A stretch of 64,000 nt of DNA from positions 1,054,001 through 1,118,000 of the forward strand of contig NZ_AQOV01000001.1 in assembly GCF_000365425.1 (NCBI RefSeq). Direction: 5' to 3'. The number at the start of each line of letters is the position of its first letter. The stretch's first letter is position 1. Positions 30,121 through 38,998 of this stretch are shown piece by piece. The notes under the pieces were generated by a model. That model did no database searches. It was given only the letters and a program-made list of their open reading frames with translations, and was not told the DNA's origin. Position numbers and translations under genes: made by a program. Source of the stretch: Methylomonas sp. MK1 (lineage in GTDB: Bacteria > Pseudomonadota > Gammaproteobacteria > Methylococcales > Methylomonadaceae).

Positions 30121-30360
30121 TTATCCGTGTTTGTGTTTTTTGCGGTATTGATGAACGGCGGCGGTAATAGCGGCTATCATCGCTTTATCGTTGCCTGCCA
30201 CGACAGGTTGATCCGAAAACTTGGCAGGCATTTCCGGAAAATAGCGGCGCACCAGTTGGGACATCACATTGATTGCCACAATCAACATGGCTAAAAATGC
30301 GTAGACCATACCCATGCCTATTAACATCAGCTCAATCCCTGAGGACAGCATTTCGTTCAT
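30121..30360 (-). CDS. oadG: Oxaloacetate decarboxylase gamma subunit
   Basis: The 79-residue protein has one N-terminal transmembrane helix (about residues 9-35, LMLIGMGMVYAFLAMLIVAI). It ends in a cytoplasmic tail that is rich in His and Lys (HQYRKKHKHG), the zinc-binding type of tail seen in OadG proteins. The subunit anchors and assembles the alpha and beta subunits. It is the first gene of the oadGAB order, 53 bp before oadA. Confidence 0.85.
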   Translation of the reverse strand: MNEMLSSGIELMLIGMGMVYAFLAMLIVAINVMSQLVRRYFPEMPAKFSDQPVVAGNDKAMIAAITAAVHQYRKKHKHG

Positions 30361-30551
30361 GTGTTTCGTCCAAATGATTAAAAACTGAGTTCATTATCGC
30401 CAAAACCGCCGGATTAAACAATCCTGAGCGGGGCGAAGGGTTTAATTGCCTTAGCCAGCGTAAGGCAAAACAGGATTCTTAGACTGTCGTTTTGCTTAGT
30501 CTGACGCTAAGTGAAGAGCATGATCGATAGATAAGGTCTGGCGTCGGTTTA

Positions 30552-31022
30552 TTAAGCTGCCGACTGCAAGTAGCTCAACACCTCGGCGACGTGGGTTTTA
30601 ACTTGGACCTTGCGCCATTCCTTGACCAACACGCCGTCTTCGTCGATTACGAAAGTGCTGCGCTCTATGCCCCGCACTTGCTTGCCGTACATGCTTTTCA
30701 TTTTGATGACATCAAATAAATTGCAAAGGCTCTCATCCTGGTCAGATAACAAATCGAACGGAAACTCCTGTTTGCATTTAAAGCCTTCGTGCATTTTCAC
30801 GCTGTCACGCGATACACCGAGAATAACGGTATTTAATTGCTTGAACTGTTCGATATTATCCCTAAAGCCTTGACCTTCCTGGGTACAGCCGGGGGTGTTG
30901 TCCTTGGGATAAAAATATAAAACGACTTTTTTGCCGCGATAGTCGCTCAGTTTGACGGTTTTTTCACCAGTGGCGGCAATTTCGAAATCGGGAACGGCGG
31001 CGCCGAGAGTGGCTAAAGTCAT
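30552..31022 (-). CDS. bcp: Thioredoxin-dependent peroxiredoxin, BCP type
   Basis: The start at 31022 is chosen because AAGGTG stands five bases upstream of its ATG; an upstream in-frame ATG at 31046 would overlap gcvR by about 20 bp. The 156-residue protein has the peroxiredoxin fold and the peroxidatic Cys46 in DNTPGCTQEG. The nearby resolving cysteine found five residues later in many BCPs is absent (CTQEGQ), so resolution must use another cysteine (GFKCKQ or SLCNLF) or an outside thiol. It reduces hydroperoxides in the cytoplasm. The gcvR-bcp order is the same as in many gammaproteobacteria. Confidence 0.9.
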   Translation of the reverse strand: MTLATLGAAVPDFEIAATGEKTVKLSDYRGKKVVLYFYPKDNTPGCTQEGQGFRDNIEQFKQLNTVILGVSRDSVKMHEGFKCKQEFPFDLLSDQDESLCNLFDVIKMKSMYGKQVRGIERSTFVIDEDGVLVKEWRKVQVKTHVAEVLSYLQSAA

Positions 31023-31026
31023 CAGA

Positions 31027-31551
31027 TCACCTTTTGATGGGTTCAAGAATAGCGTCGATATTCAAGCTGTCGCAAAAATCCAGAAATTCTTCACGCAGCG
31101 ATAAAATTCGTACTTCCGGCGGCACCAGCAATACATATTTTGTGGAAAACACCGGTGTGTTAAAAAATGCCGCTTGATGGCGGCTGGCCGTGACTTCTTC
31201 GATACAAATGCCTCTTTCCAACAAAAACGATGTGACCGCGAACAGCACGTCGTTCTTATCCATGGAAATGGTTTCTAAAGTATAAGGAACCCCCTCCAAC
31301 ACCGGCGGCATTTCATCCGGCCGTAAAAAACTCATCTGAATTTCGAATCGAATTTTTATCGCTTCCAGCATGCCTTCCAGCTTGGCAATATGATTCCAAT
31401 TGCCGGCAATCAGCACGTAAGCCGCAGTGATTTGAGTCAGATTGGACGTGCGCAGCTCCACCACGCTGCATTGACAGGCACTCAGCGCCGACAGGATTTC
31501 CGCGATAAAACCGTTGGACTTGTTGCCCAACACTGTGATTGCAAGTTGCAT
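31027..31551 (-). CDS. gcvR: Glycine cleavage system repressor-like ACT protein
   Basis: The 174-residue protein has two ACT-like halves, the first with AITVLGNKSNGFIAEIL and a second beginning near residue 90 (YTLETISMDKNDVLFAV). GcvR-type proteins bind glycine and act with GcvA to repress the glycine cleavage genes. Here glycine metabolism is linked to one-carbon flow, so such a regulator would suit a methylotroph. It is followed by bcp after four bases. The gene symbol rests on the ACT layout and the conserved neighbour order, not on a proven GcvA partner. Confidence 0.82.
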   Translation of the reverse strand: MQLAITVLGNKSNGFIAEILSALSACQCSVVELRTSNLTQITAAYVLIAGNWNHIAKLEGMLEAIKIRFEIQMSFLRPDEMPPVLEGVPYTLETISMDKNDVLFAVTSFLLERGICIEEVTASRHQAAFFNTPVFSTKYVLLVPPEVRILSLREEFLDFCDSLNIDAILEPIKR

Positions 31552-31629
31552 AAAATAAGTCCTTGATTACGCCTAGCGCAGTGTAACATCAACACTGCGA
31601 AAAGCAGAACCGCGACCAAGCAATCCCGA

Positions 31630-32067
31630 CTACTGTGAATCTATATCGGTAATCACCGCGTGATTATCGAAGTGTACCGTTACTTTCTTGCTGGCTCGCG
31701 CCGCCGTTACCAGGGTCTCATCGACTTTAAACGCCACCGCCAACTGTTGATCCGTTACGGGGGCGGTGCGCTTCGGCGCGACGCTGGAATGCAGCCAGGA
31801 CAAATACAAGGTCCAAAACAACCATATAACGGCAATGATCACCACAATCTCGCCGTACAACTGCAATAGTTCCAACAGCGTTTTATACCCGCCGAACCAG
31901 CGAATCTCGTCGGACAAGCTTTTCAAACCCATCAGCCAGGCACCGAGCGTAAACAAGGGCCACAAAAAGTACAGCCAAAGTATCCAGCTTAATAGCGACA
32001 TAAACGCCGAACCGCATTTTTGTTGGAAGCTTTGCAAATGCGGTTGGTTGATGATGATGTCTTTCAT
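31630..32067 (-). CDS. pgaD: Poly-beta-1,6-N-acetylglucosamine synthesis protein PgaD
   Basis: The 145-residue protein has two closely spaced transmembrane helices (about residues 22-50 and 70-95), the layout of PgaD. PgaD binds PgaC and stabilises the synthase, often under cyclic di-GMP control. Its start overlaps the pgaC stop by ATGA at 32064-32067, so it is translationally coupled. Sequence conservation in this family is low, so the call depends partly on the operon. Confidence 0.85.
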   Translation of the reverse strand: MKDIIINQPHLQSFQQKCGSAFMSLLSWILWLYFLWPLFTLGAWLMGLKSLSDEIRWFGGYKTLLELLQLYGEIVVIIAVIWLFWTLYLSWLHSSVAPKRTAPVTDQQLAVAFKVDETLVTAARASKKVTVHFDNHAVITDIDSQ

Positions 32068-33410
32068 TTTTGCCTCAGGCCTCTATCCAAAGTCACCCAC
32101 ACCGCACGCTGGCCGCGCTTTTTGCGTAACGCCTTGATGCAACCGTTAATAGTGGTGCCAACGTTGATCAGCCAGTAGATAATCGGATACCAGATCATCC
32201 AGTAGTAATGCTGCGCGGAGCCGCCGCTCTTGCGTTCGTAACTGGAATCGATAGTCAAACTGACGGCAAACTGAATCAAACAGGTGACGCATAACAACAT
32301 ACTGGTCCAATGCGGCGACAAATCCTCCAAAGCCTCCTGAGGTTCGCTGCTAAGCCACTCGAACGGCACTAAAGCCAGCATCGCCACCACCAAAAACGCC
32401 CAGGTCAGGCTGATACAGCATTCCAGATACAGCAGCCACATACCACGCGAACGCCAGCGAAACAGCGACCGGAAATAACGTAACAACACCTCGACCCCGC
32501 CCTGGGCCCAGCGACTACGCTGCTTCCACAAGCCGTTTAGGGTCTCCGGCATCAATACCCAGCACAAGGCATTCGGCTCAAACCGAATCGCCCAGCCGGC
32601 CAGCTGCAATTTCCAGCTGATGTCAATGTCCTCGGTGACCATATCCGGACTCCAATAGCCGACATCGTGCAGCGCGGTTTTTCTAAATCCGGCAATCACG
32701 CCGGAAATGGTAAAGACATGACCATAGGAACGCTGCGCACGCTTGATCATACCGACGATGGCGGAAAACTCCCCGACCTGAATTTTGCCCAGCAAAGTGG
32801 AGCGGTTGCGGATACGCGGGTTGCCGGTTACCGCGCCGACATGTGGATCTTCCAGAAAATGTCGGACGATCCAGGCCGTGGCATTCGGCGCCAGCAAGGC
32901 GTCACCGTCTATGCCAATCAATATCTCGCTATTAGCCAGCAACGCCGCCGTGCGTAAACCTACCGCCTTACCTTGATTGCTGGCTAAATTGACCACCCGA
33001 ATTTGCGGATGCTGGTCGGCCAGTTCGTGCAAGATGTCCAGCGTGTTGTCCTTGCTGCCGTCGTTGATGGCGATGATTTCATAATTGGGATATTGCTGAT
33101 GCAGCAGGTATTCGATGGTCTCTCGGACATTCTCGCCCTCGTTATAACAAGGGATCAGAATCGATACCGCCGGATATTCGGACAACTCGGGCAGATCGGA
33201 CAAAACATTGCCGCGATTCCGCTCCCAACGAAAGTAATAAATCATGCCGCCCAACATCCAGACATAAGCCATGAGTAGCGGATAATAAAACACAAAGCGC
33301 GACAACCATTCGTTGAATTGCCACCAGGGTACTTCCTGCAAATTTTCCTGGGTGATTAACCACCAATCGATAAATTGCTGCACCCACGCTTGGTCTATCA
33401 AGTTCTCCAT
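32064..33410 (-). CDS. pgaC: Poly-beta-1,6-N-acetylglucosamine synthase PgaC
   Basis: The 448-residue inner-membrane GT2 enzyme has N-terminal and C-terminal transmembrane helices around a processive glycosyltransferase core. The core motifs are AVSILIPCYNEGENVRETI, the donor and metal sites in IGIDGDALL, the catalytic segment TEDIDISWKLQ and the processivity motif WKQRSRWAQGG. It polymerises UDP-GlcNAc. It lies between pgaB (seven bases away) and pgaD. No pgaA gene is present in the window. Confidence 0.93.
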   Translation of the reverse strand: MENLIDQAWVQQFIDWWLITQENLQEVPWWQFNEWLSRFVFYYPLLMAYVWMLGGMIYYFRWERNRGNVLSDLPELSEYPAVSILIPCYNEGENVRETIEYLLHQQYPNYEIIAINDGSKDNTLDILHELADQHPQIRVVNLASNQGKAVGLRTAALLANSEILIGIDGDALLAPNATAWIVRHFLEDPHVGAVTGNPRIRNRSTLLGKIQVGEFSAIVGMIKRAQRSYGHVFTISGVIAGFRKTALHDVGYWSPDMVTEDIDISWKLQLAGWAIRFEPNALCWVLMPETLNGLWKQRSRWAQGGVEVLLRYFRSLFRWRSRGMWLLYLECCISLTWAFLVVAMLALVPFEWLSSEPQEALEDLSPHWTSMLLCVTCLIQFAVSLTIDSSYERKSGGSAQHYYWMIWYPIIYWLINVGTTINGCIKALRKKRGQRAVWVTLDRGLRQK

Positions 33411-33417
33411 TTATCGC

Positions 33418-35337
33418 TTAATCCTTTCTCGAAACCGGGAAGAATTTTTTCAGCTCCGCCAACTTCGGCTGATCGTTAAACACGTTATCCGGATAGTAAC
33501 CAATGTGTTTAGCGCCGTGCATTTTCAATAACTCGAATTGCTCGGTAAAAATAGGCATGGGAATATCTTGCTTGGTTTTCCAGTTAACCGCCTGCAATTC
33601 GAACACCATCTTGTCCAAGCCGCCCGGATATTGCGCGGTTTTTTCCACTAACTCTATCAACCACTGCTTGGGATTTTCCGCCTCCTCCATAAAAGGCATC
33701 GCCTCTACCGCCACGTAATCATAATGCTTTAAAAACGCCGGGAAAGACTGTGCATACCATTCTTCGCTATACGGCTTTAACAGCGGCAAGGAGTAAAAAT
33801 TACGGGCAGTTTTAATATAAGGCCGATAAAACCTGACCTTGTCGGCCAAATAATCGGTGAATTGGCCGATCAACTCGGTTTTATGCTGCGCCCAGCGCAA
33901 GCGTAACTCGCTAGACGCATGAATGGTATCGAACTCGGCCGGCATCCCCCACACATTGCGGCTAAACTCCATCGCCTGCGGCGACACATCCTCGAAATCC
34001 GACAAAATCCCGTCGTCATGAAACAGAATGCCGTTAAAGTCGCAATGCTTAGCCAGGTCTTCGTAAATTTCGCCGACAAACTGCCGCGCTTCCGGGTTAA
34101 ACGGCGACAAGCGGGTGTAGATATGCCGGGATAATTGCGGCTCGCCATCGCGCCATTCCTTTACATACCATTTCAGCGGCACATCGGCTTTATAAGCCAT
34201 GATAGGCATCCAGGCGTAGACTCGCACGCCCGCCCGTGTCCGCAATTGCAAGGTTACATGATTGAACATATCCCGGCGCACCGGCAAATGCCGATTAGGA
34301 AAATACAGTTTGTCGGCGTTACCGTCGCCGTCCGGATCGGAATAGGCTTGCAGATAGACGGTATTGGCGCCGCTAGCTTTAATTCGCTCCACCACCAAAG
34401 CCAAATTCTTCTCGGTCTGTTCCTCGTCATCGTCGTAGATGTAATCCATATCCACGTGCGCGACCCGCAACTCCTGGCCAACCCGCTGGTTTTTCACGAT
34501 CTCGCCAAACTGTTTAGCATTCACATCATCGGTGATCATCATCCGCTTCATCACGTACGCATCAGCCAGAGTATTGGCACCGTCGTTCAGTCCCATGGTT
34601 AGACGCATGCCCGCCAATTTCGTGGCTTCCAGCGCAATCGCGTTAAATTCGCCGTAAGGCCACACCATCACCCGCGGCCGCTTGCCCAATATTTGAAACA
34701 AACGCTCGGAGCTTTTATCCACTTCCTGGAAAATCCGTTTACGATAGTCTTCGTCTTTCTCGTATTCGTCGTATTCGTTGCTGTACAAACGCGAAGTTAC
34801 CGCGCTTTGCTGATTGCCTTGCGGATTGGCGACGATGCCGTGATGTAAATCATAGGTGTGCGAAGCAATCTCGACCAGACCGCTCTCGGCCACTTCACGA
34901 ATCTGTGCCGGCGTCATTAACGGTTTTACGCCCGGCACATTCTGCTGCTCCAGCCAAGAACCTACTACCGCCAAGGTGGCCGGATATTTGTACTTTTTCA
35001 GCAAAGGCATGGCCCGGGTATAAAAACTCAAGTAGCCGTCGTCAAACGTCAACATCACGGCTTTCGTCGGTAAAACCTTGTCGCCCTTCATGCAATCCAG
35101 CAAATCCTGGACGCTGATAACGTGATAGTTGTTCTGCTTCAACCAGGCAAAATGATCGGCAAGATGGTCTTTGTTGACCGCAATCCGATCAAACGGCGGC
35201 ACCCGCTCTTCTTCTTCGAGAATGTCGTGATAATTCAATACTAGAAAGCTGGAGTTACCCGAATCAGCGGCCAGCAAGGGCCCTGTGAACAAACAGAAAA
35301 AGACAAAAATTACACGGGCAACAAAGTGCATATTCAT
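33418..35337 (-). CDS. pgaB: Poly-beta-1,6-N-acetylglucosamine N-deacetylase PgaB
   Basis: The 639-residue protein has a signal peptide (cleavage near LLAADS) and an N-terminal polysaccharide deacetylase domain. The first metal or catalytic Asp pair is in MLTFDDGYLSFY and the metal-binding His pair in EIASHTYDLHHG. The C-terminal half is the glycoside-hydrolase-like GHL13 domain (VAHVDMDYIYDDDEEQTEKN). It partly removes acetyl groups from the polymer in the periplasm, which is needed for export. It is the first gene of pgaBCD. In most species pgaA, encoding the outer-membrane pore, precedes it, but here a divergent SulP transporter does. Confidence 0.93.
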   Translation of the reverse strand: MNMHFVARVIFVFFCLFTGPLLAADSGNSSFLVLNYHDILEEEERVPPFDRIAVNKDHLADHFAWLKQNNYHVISVQDLLDCMKGDKVLPTKAVMLTFDDGYLSFYTRAMPLLKKYKYPATLAVVGSWLEQQNVPGVKPLMTPAQIREVAESGLVEIASHTYDLHHGIVANPQGNQQSAVTSRLYSNEYDEYEKDEDYRKRIFQEVDKSSERLFQILGKRPRVMVWPYGEFNAIALEATKLAGMRLTMGLNDGANTLADAYVMKRMMITDDVNAKQFGEIVKNQRVGQELRVAHVDMDYIYDDDEEQTEKNLALVVERIKASGANTVYLQAYSDPDGDGNADKLYFPNRHLPVRRDMFNHVTLQLRTRAGVRVYAWMPIMAYKADVPLKWYVKEWRDGEPQLSRHIYTRLSPFNPEARQFVGEIYEDLAKHCDFNGILFHDDGILSDFEDVSPQAMEFSRNVWGMPAEFDTIHASSELRLRWAQHKTELIGQFTDYLADKVRFYRPYIKTARNFYSLPLLKPYSEEWYAQSFPAFLKHYDYVAVEAMPFMEEAENPKQWLIELVEKTAQYPGGLDKMVFELQAVNWKTKQDIPMPIFTEQFELLKMHGAKHIGYYPDNVFNDQPKLAELKKFFPVSRKD

Positions 35338-35676
35338 TAATTTAAAGCGGGAAAAGAGACTGGAAACAGCTGGTTCTCAGTGTTAAAAAAGACCAGAATT
35401 GGACGGCGCATTTTACCCGAATCATAAGGCTTGGCCTGTTTTATTTGTCCGTGCGACACACTGTCGCAGGCATGCTCAAACATTAAAACCAGCCTGCGAC
35501 TAAGGCCGTCAACTCCAGTTTAGCCACGCCCATGACAAAAAGCTCGAACGTCATCCGCCCCACAAACTTCATAATGTTCGGAAAAAACTGGTTATGATTG
35601 AATAAAAAACCTCATCCAGTCCACCAACCGATTAACTCGACGTATGGCGGGCCAGTACACCACCCCTGGAGAATTC
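35338..35676. promoter_or_regulatory. Divergent intergenic region between pgaB and the SulP gene, with an inverted repeat
   Basis: This 339-bp region must hold the promoters for pgaBCD (leftward) and the transporter (rightward). A perfect 9-bp inverted repeat, GTCGCAGGC at 35463-35471 and GCCTGCGAC at 35492-35500, could be a regulator-binding site or an RNA hairpin. No clear sigma-70 boxes were picked out by eye. The ribosome-binding site GGAGA stands six bases before the SulP start at 35677. Confidence 0.4.
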
Positions 35677-37269
35677 ATGCAAAAACCCTCGCTAGCAAAT
35701 CATTGGCGGCAAGACCTTACTGCCGGCTTTTTGGTGTTTCTGATCGCCTTGCCATTGTGTCTAGGCATAGCTGTCGCCTCCGGCTTTCCGCCCATGGCCG
35801 GCATCATATCCGCCATCGTCGGCGGCTTGCTGGTATCGCGGATCGGCGGCGCGCAATTAACCATCACCGGCCCGGCAGCCGGTTTGATAGTGGTAATTCT
35901 GACCTCGGTGCAAACCCTGGGCGACGGCGATGCAATGGCCGGCTACCGCTACACTTTGGCGGCAATCGTCGTCGCCGGCGCTCTACAAACCGTGTTGGGT
36001 TATTTCAAAGCCGGCCGGCTGGCGGCGTTTTTCCCGGCCTCGGTGGTACACGGCATGCTGGCAGCGATCGGCATTATCATCATCAGCAAACAATTACCGG
36101 TGTTGGCCGGCGTGCAAAGCCAAGGCGCCAGCATCCTGTCCGGCATCGCCGCGTTGCCGCACAGTCTGATTTACTTCATGCCGCAAATCGGCTTGATCGC
36201 ATTGGCCGGCATCGTAGTACTGATCGGCTGGCCGCAGATTCAACAACCCTTGCTGCGCAAGATTCCGGCGCCCATTATCGTCATCGCTTCCGGCATCTTG
36301 CTTGGCCATCTGTTCCAGCTCGAGCAACTGCAACCCGGCGCAGCCTTCATCGTGCCGAAAGACATCCTGTTTGCACCACACTTTCTGGTAACTTTCCCGG
36401 ACAGCCTGCTAGCTAGTTTCTATCTGCCGGATTTCGGCAAATTAAGCGCATTTGCCTTTTGGGAAAGCGTGGTGTCGATCTGTCTGGTCGGCAGCCTGGA
36501 AAGCCTGCTCAGCGCCGCTGCCGTCGACAAGCTCGATCCGCAAAAACGTTATTCGGATTTAAATAAAGAACTGCGCGCGGTCGGCATCGGCAACGTGGTC
36601 TCCGGCATGATCGGCGGCTTGCCGATGATTGCGGAAATCGTCCGCAGCTCGGCCAACATCGACGCCGGCGGCCGTAGCAGCTGGGCCAATTTCTTTCACG
36701 GCGGCTTCGTACTGCTATTTGTCGTGTTGTTTCCGGATTTGATTTCGACAATACCGTTGGCTTCGCTGGCCGCGCTGCTGGTCTATACCGGCTTTAGATT
36801 GGCATCGCCGCAAGCCTTTGCCAAAAGTATGGACCTGGGCAAGGAACAGCTGGCTTTGTTCCTAATTACCATCCTGGCGATACTGGCCAGCAACTTGTTG
36901 ATCGGCGTGCTGATAGGCATCGCCGCTAAATTATTGCTGCATATCGGTCGCGGCGTGTCTTTGGGTAACCTGCTATCCATATCTTATAAAATGCAAGCCA
37001 ACGGGCCGAACAGCTGGATTATTAAAGTCAGTGGCGCGGCGCTGTTCTCCAACTTTCTGGCGTTAAAAAGCCAAGTCGCCAACCTGGCGGACGGCCAAAC
37101 CGTGATCTTCGATTTAAGCGCCGCCGACTTGATCGACCACACCGTGATGGAGTTTATCGCCCATTACCGAGAAGACTACATCGCTCGCGGCGGCCGTTGC
37201 GAAATTCATGGCCTGGCCGATCTGGAATCTCTGGGCGACCATGCTTTAGCCGCTAGACAGCGCAGATAA
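35677..37269 (+). CDS. SulP-family inorganic anion transporter with a STAS domain
   Basis: The ATG at 35677 follows a good Shine-Dalgarno sequence (GGAGA), whereas the earlier in-frame ATG at 35644 has none, so the shorter form (530 residues) is chosen. The first 400 residues contain 12-14 hydrophobic segments, starting DLTAGFLVFLIALPLCLGIA and including the conserved GGAQLTITGPAAGLIV. The C-terminal 100 residues form a STAS domain (VIFDLSAADLIDHTVMEF). Family members move sulfate, bicarbonate or other anions; no carbonic anhydrase gene is next to it to argue for bicarbonate. It is divergent from pgaB. Confidence 0.9.
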   Translation: MQKPSLANHWRQDLTAGFLVFLIALPLCLGIAVASGFPPMAGIISAIVGGLLVSRIGGAQLTITGPAAGLIVVILTSVQTLGDGDAMAGYRYTLAAIVVAGALQTVLGYFKAGRLAAFFPASVVHGMLAAIGIIIISKQLPVLAGVQSQGASILSGIAALPHSLIYFMPQIGLIALAGIVVLIGWPQIQQPLLRKIPAPIIVIASGILLGHLFQLEQLQPGAAFIVPKDILFAPHFLVTFPDSLLASFYLPDFGKLSAFAFWESVVSICLVGSLESLLSAAAVDKLDPQKRYSDLNKELRAVGIGNVVSGMIGGLPMIAEIVRSSANIDAGGRSSWANFFHGGFVLLFVVLFPDLISTIPLASLAALLVYTGFRLASPQAFAKSMDLGKEQLALFLITILAILASNLLIGVLIGIAAKLLLHIGRGVSLGNLLSISYKMQANGPNSWIIKVSGAALFSNFLALKSQVANLADGQTVIFDLSAADLIDHTVMEFIAHYREDYIARGGRCEIHGLADLESLGDHALAARQRR

Positions 37270-37321
37270 ATATAGGGCGCCTCAAAAAATTAGTATCTCT
37301 TCAGCGCAAAGGACCGCAGAT

Positions 37322-37416
37322 CCTCTCCAGCGGGAGAGGCAGGGTGAGGGGAATCAAAATAAGGCACTTTGCCAGTTTAATTCTCCTCACCCCAGCCCTC
37401 TCCATCAGGAGAGGGG
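37322..37416. repeat. Paired GC-rich inverted repeats downstream of the SulP gene
   Basis: The left part is a hairpin CCTCTCC-AGCG-GGAGAGG (37322-37339) followed by AGGGTGAGGGGAA. The right part is TTCTCCTCACCCCAGCC followed by a second hairpin CTCTCC-ATCA-GGAGAG (37381-37416). The two parts are near reverse complements of each other, so the region can form a cruciform. Sequences of the CCTCACCCCAGCCCTCTCC type are widespread interspersed repeats in proteobacteria. It may also act as the SulP gene's terminator. Confidence 0.7.
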
Positions 37417-37495
37417 ACATGCTTTCGGCGGCTTGCCGGGTTTTGCGATTTGCTGAATAGTTACACCTATTCTTACTATCTAAAAACCACCCAAC

Positions 37496-38779
37496 ATGAC
37501 CGAAGCCACCATCATCTGCCCCAATTGCAGCACGCAAGTACCGTTGACGGAATCGCTGGCCGCGCCGTTACTCGCCGCCACCCGCAAACAATTCGAACAG
37601 CAGCTGCAACAAAAAGACCAAGCCATCGCCGTGCGCGAACAAGACATCAAGGATCAGGAAAAACAACTGGCGGAGGCCAAGCGCGGCCTGGACGAACAAG
37701 TCGCGCAACAAGTCGCCAAACAATTACAAGCCGAACGCCAGCGGGTGATCGAGGAAGAAACCCGCAAAGCCAAACAAGCTGCCGCCGCCGAACTGGAGCA
37801 CAAAAGCCGGGAGCTGGCCGAACTGAACGAAGTCTTGAAAGTCCGCGACGCCAAACTGGCCGAAGCCCAACAAGCCCAAGCCGAGCTGATCAAGAAACAA
37901 CGGGAACTGGACGACGCCAAGCGCGAGCTGGAACTGACCATCGAAAAACGCGTGCAAACCAATCTCAACGAAGTACGCAACCAAGCCAAACGCGAAGCGG
38001 AGGAAGGCCTGAAGCTACGAGTGATGGAAAAAGACCAAACCATTGCATCGATGCAGCAAAAAATCGAGGAACTGAAACAAAAAGCCGAACAAGGCTCGCA
38101 GCAACTACAAGGCGAAGTGCAGGAACTAGAGCTGGAAAACCTGCTGCGCGCCAAGTTTCCGTTCGATAACATCGAACCGGTGGCCAAAGGCGAATTCGGC
38201 GGCGACCTGCTGCAACGCGTGGTCGGCGGCTCCGGGCAAGCCGCCGGCAGCATCCTCTGGGAAGCCAAACGCACCAAAAACTGGAGCGACGGCTGGCTGG
38301 TGAAACTGCGCGAAGACCAGCGCAACGCCAAGGCCGATATTGCCGTACTGGTCAGCCACGCCCTGCCCAAAGGCGTGGACAGCTTCGAAGTGATCGACGG
38401 CATCTGGGTCACCGCCCCGCGCGCCGCCTTGCCGGTCGCCACCGTGCTGCGCCACACCCTGCTGGAAGTGGGCATGGCCCGCCTCGCCGCCGAAGGCCAA
38501 CACAGCAAGACTGAGATGGTCTACCAATACCTGACCGGTCCCCGCTTCCGCCACCGGGTGGAAGCCATCGTCGAAGCCTTCTCCACCATGCAGGAAGACC
38601 TGGACAAGGAACGCAAAGCCATCACCAAACAATGGGCCAAACGCGAAGCACAAATCGAACGGGTGATGAATGCTACGGTCGGCATGTACGGTGATTTGCA
38701 GGGCATCGCCGGCAAGTCTTTGCAGGAAATTGAAGGTTTGGAAATGCGGGCGCTTGGAATGGATGATGAGTTGGATTGA
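37496..38779 (+). CDS. DUF2130 protein (coiled coil plus nuclease-like fold)
   Basis: The 427-residue protein starts with a zinc-ribbon-like CPNCSTQVPL, followed by a long Gln/Glu/Lys/Ala coiled coil (about residues 25-210). The DUF2130 domain follows, with GGSGQAAGSILWEAKRTKNW and DQRNAKADIAVLVSHALP. The E-x-K pattern in LWEAKRTK resembles the PD-(D/E)XK nuclease core, but activity is not established to my knowledge. The tail (ERVMNATVGMYGDLQ) was copied in part to 42279-42321. The gene stands between two repeat structures and just left of the toxin-antitoxin region. Confidence 0.82.
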   Translation: MTEATIICPNCSTQVPLTESLAAPLLAATRKQFEQQLQQKDQAIAVREQDIKDQEKQLAEAKRGLDEQVAQQVAKQLQAERQRVIEEETRKAKQAAAAELEHKSRELAELNEVLKVRDAKLAEAQQAQAELIKKQRELDDAKRELELTIEKRVQTNLNEVRNQAKREAEEGLKLRVMEKDQTIASMQQKIEELKQKAEQGSQQLQGEVQELELENLLRAKFPFDNIEPVAKGEFGGDLLQRVVGGSGQAAGSILWEAKRTKNWSDGWLVKLREDQRNAKADIAVLVSHALPKGVDSFEVIDGIWVTAPRAALPVATVLRHTLLEVGMARLAAEGQHSKTEMVYQYLTGPRFRHRVEAIVEAFSTMQEDLDKERKAITKQWAKREAQIERVMNATVGMYGDLQGIAGKSLQEIEGLEMRALGMDDELD

Positions 38780-38800
38780 CCTTTCTCCCAGCCGGTCGAT

Positions 38801-38919
38801 CTGGTTCCCAAGCTCCGGCTTGGGAACCCCGGCCTTGGAAGCTCCAGCTTCCAGTCTGTTTGTAGATAGGAAGCTAAAGCTTCCGAGATAGCATTCCCAA
38901 GCCGGAGCTTGGGAACTAG
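38801..38919. repeat. Four-hairpin REP cluster (types A, B, B', A')
   Basis: Type A is CTGG followed by stem arms TTCCCAAGC and GCTTGGGAA around a TCCG loop (38801-38826). Its inverted partner A' (38894-38919) reads CTAG plus the same stem on the other strand. Between them lie two type B hairpins, GGAAGCTCCAGCTTCC (38837-38852) and GGAAGCTAAAGCTTCC (38869-38884). The head-to-head arrangement is that of a BIME (bacterial interspersed mosaic element), and the conserved CTRG in front of the hairpin matches the tetranucleotide guide seen in RAYT-recognised REPs. Confidence 0.88.
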
Positions 38920-38960
38920 AGGACTAGAGAAATTCACAAAATTGACCCGAATATAAAACC

Positions 38961-38984
38961 ATGTTTATACTCACGTTTAAACAT
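38961..38984 (+). promoter_or_regulatory. Inverted repeat upstream of mazE, possible autoregulatory operator
   Basis: ATGTTTA (38961-38967) and TAAACAT (38978-38984) form a perfect 7-bp inverted repeat, 14 bp before the mazE start. MazE-type antitoxins usually bind such sites to repress their own operon. No footprint can be inferred from sequence. Confidence 0.45.
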
Positions 38985-38998
38985 TCCAGGGAAACATC

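Noticed and set aside
35598..36416. 272-codon open frame overlapping the SulP gene in another frame
   Set aside because: Its Arg/His/Ser-rich composition is typical of a shifted frame, and the SulP frame has clear transmembrane segments and motifs.
37654..38508. 284-codon open frame on the minus strand inside the DUF2130 gene
   Set aside because: It is an antisense shadow of the Gln/Glu/Lys-rich coiled coil: low-complexity Ser/Ala/Arg/Leu protein, no ribosome-binding site.
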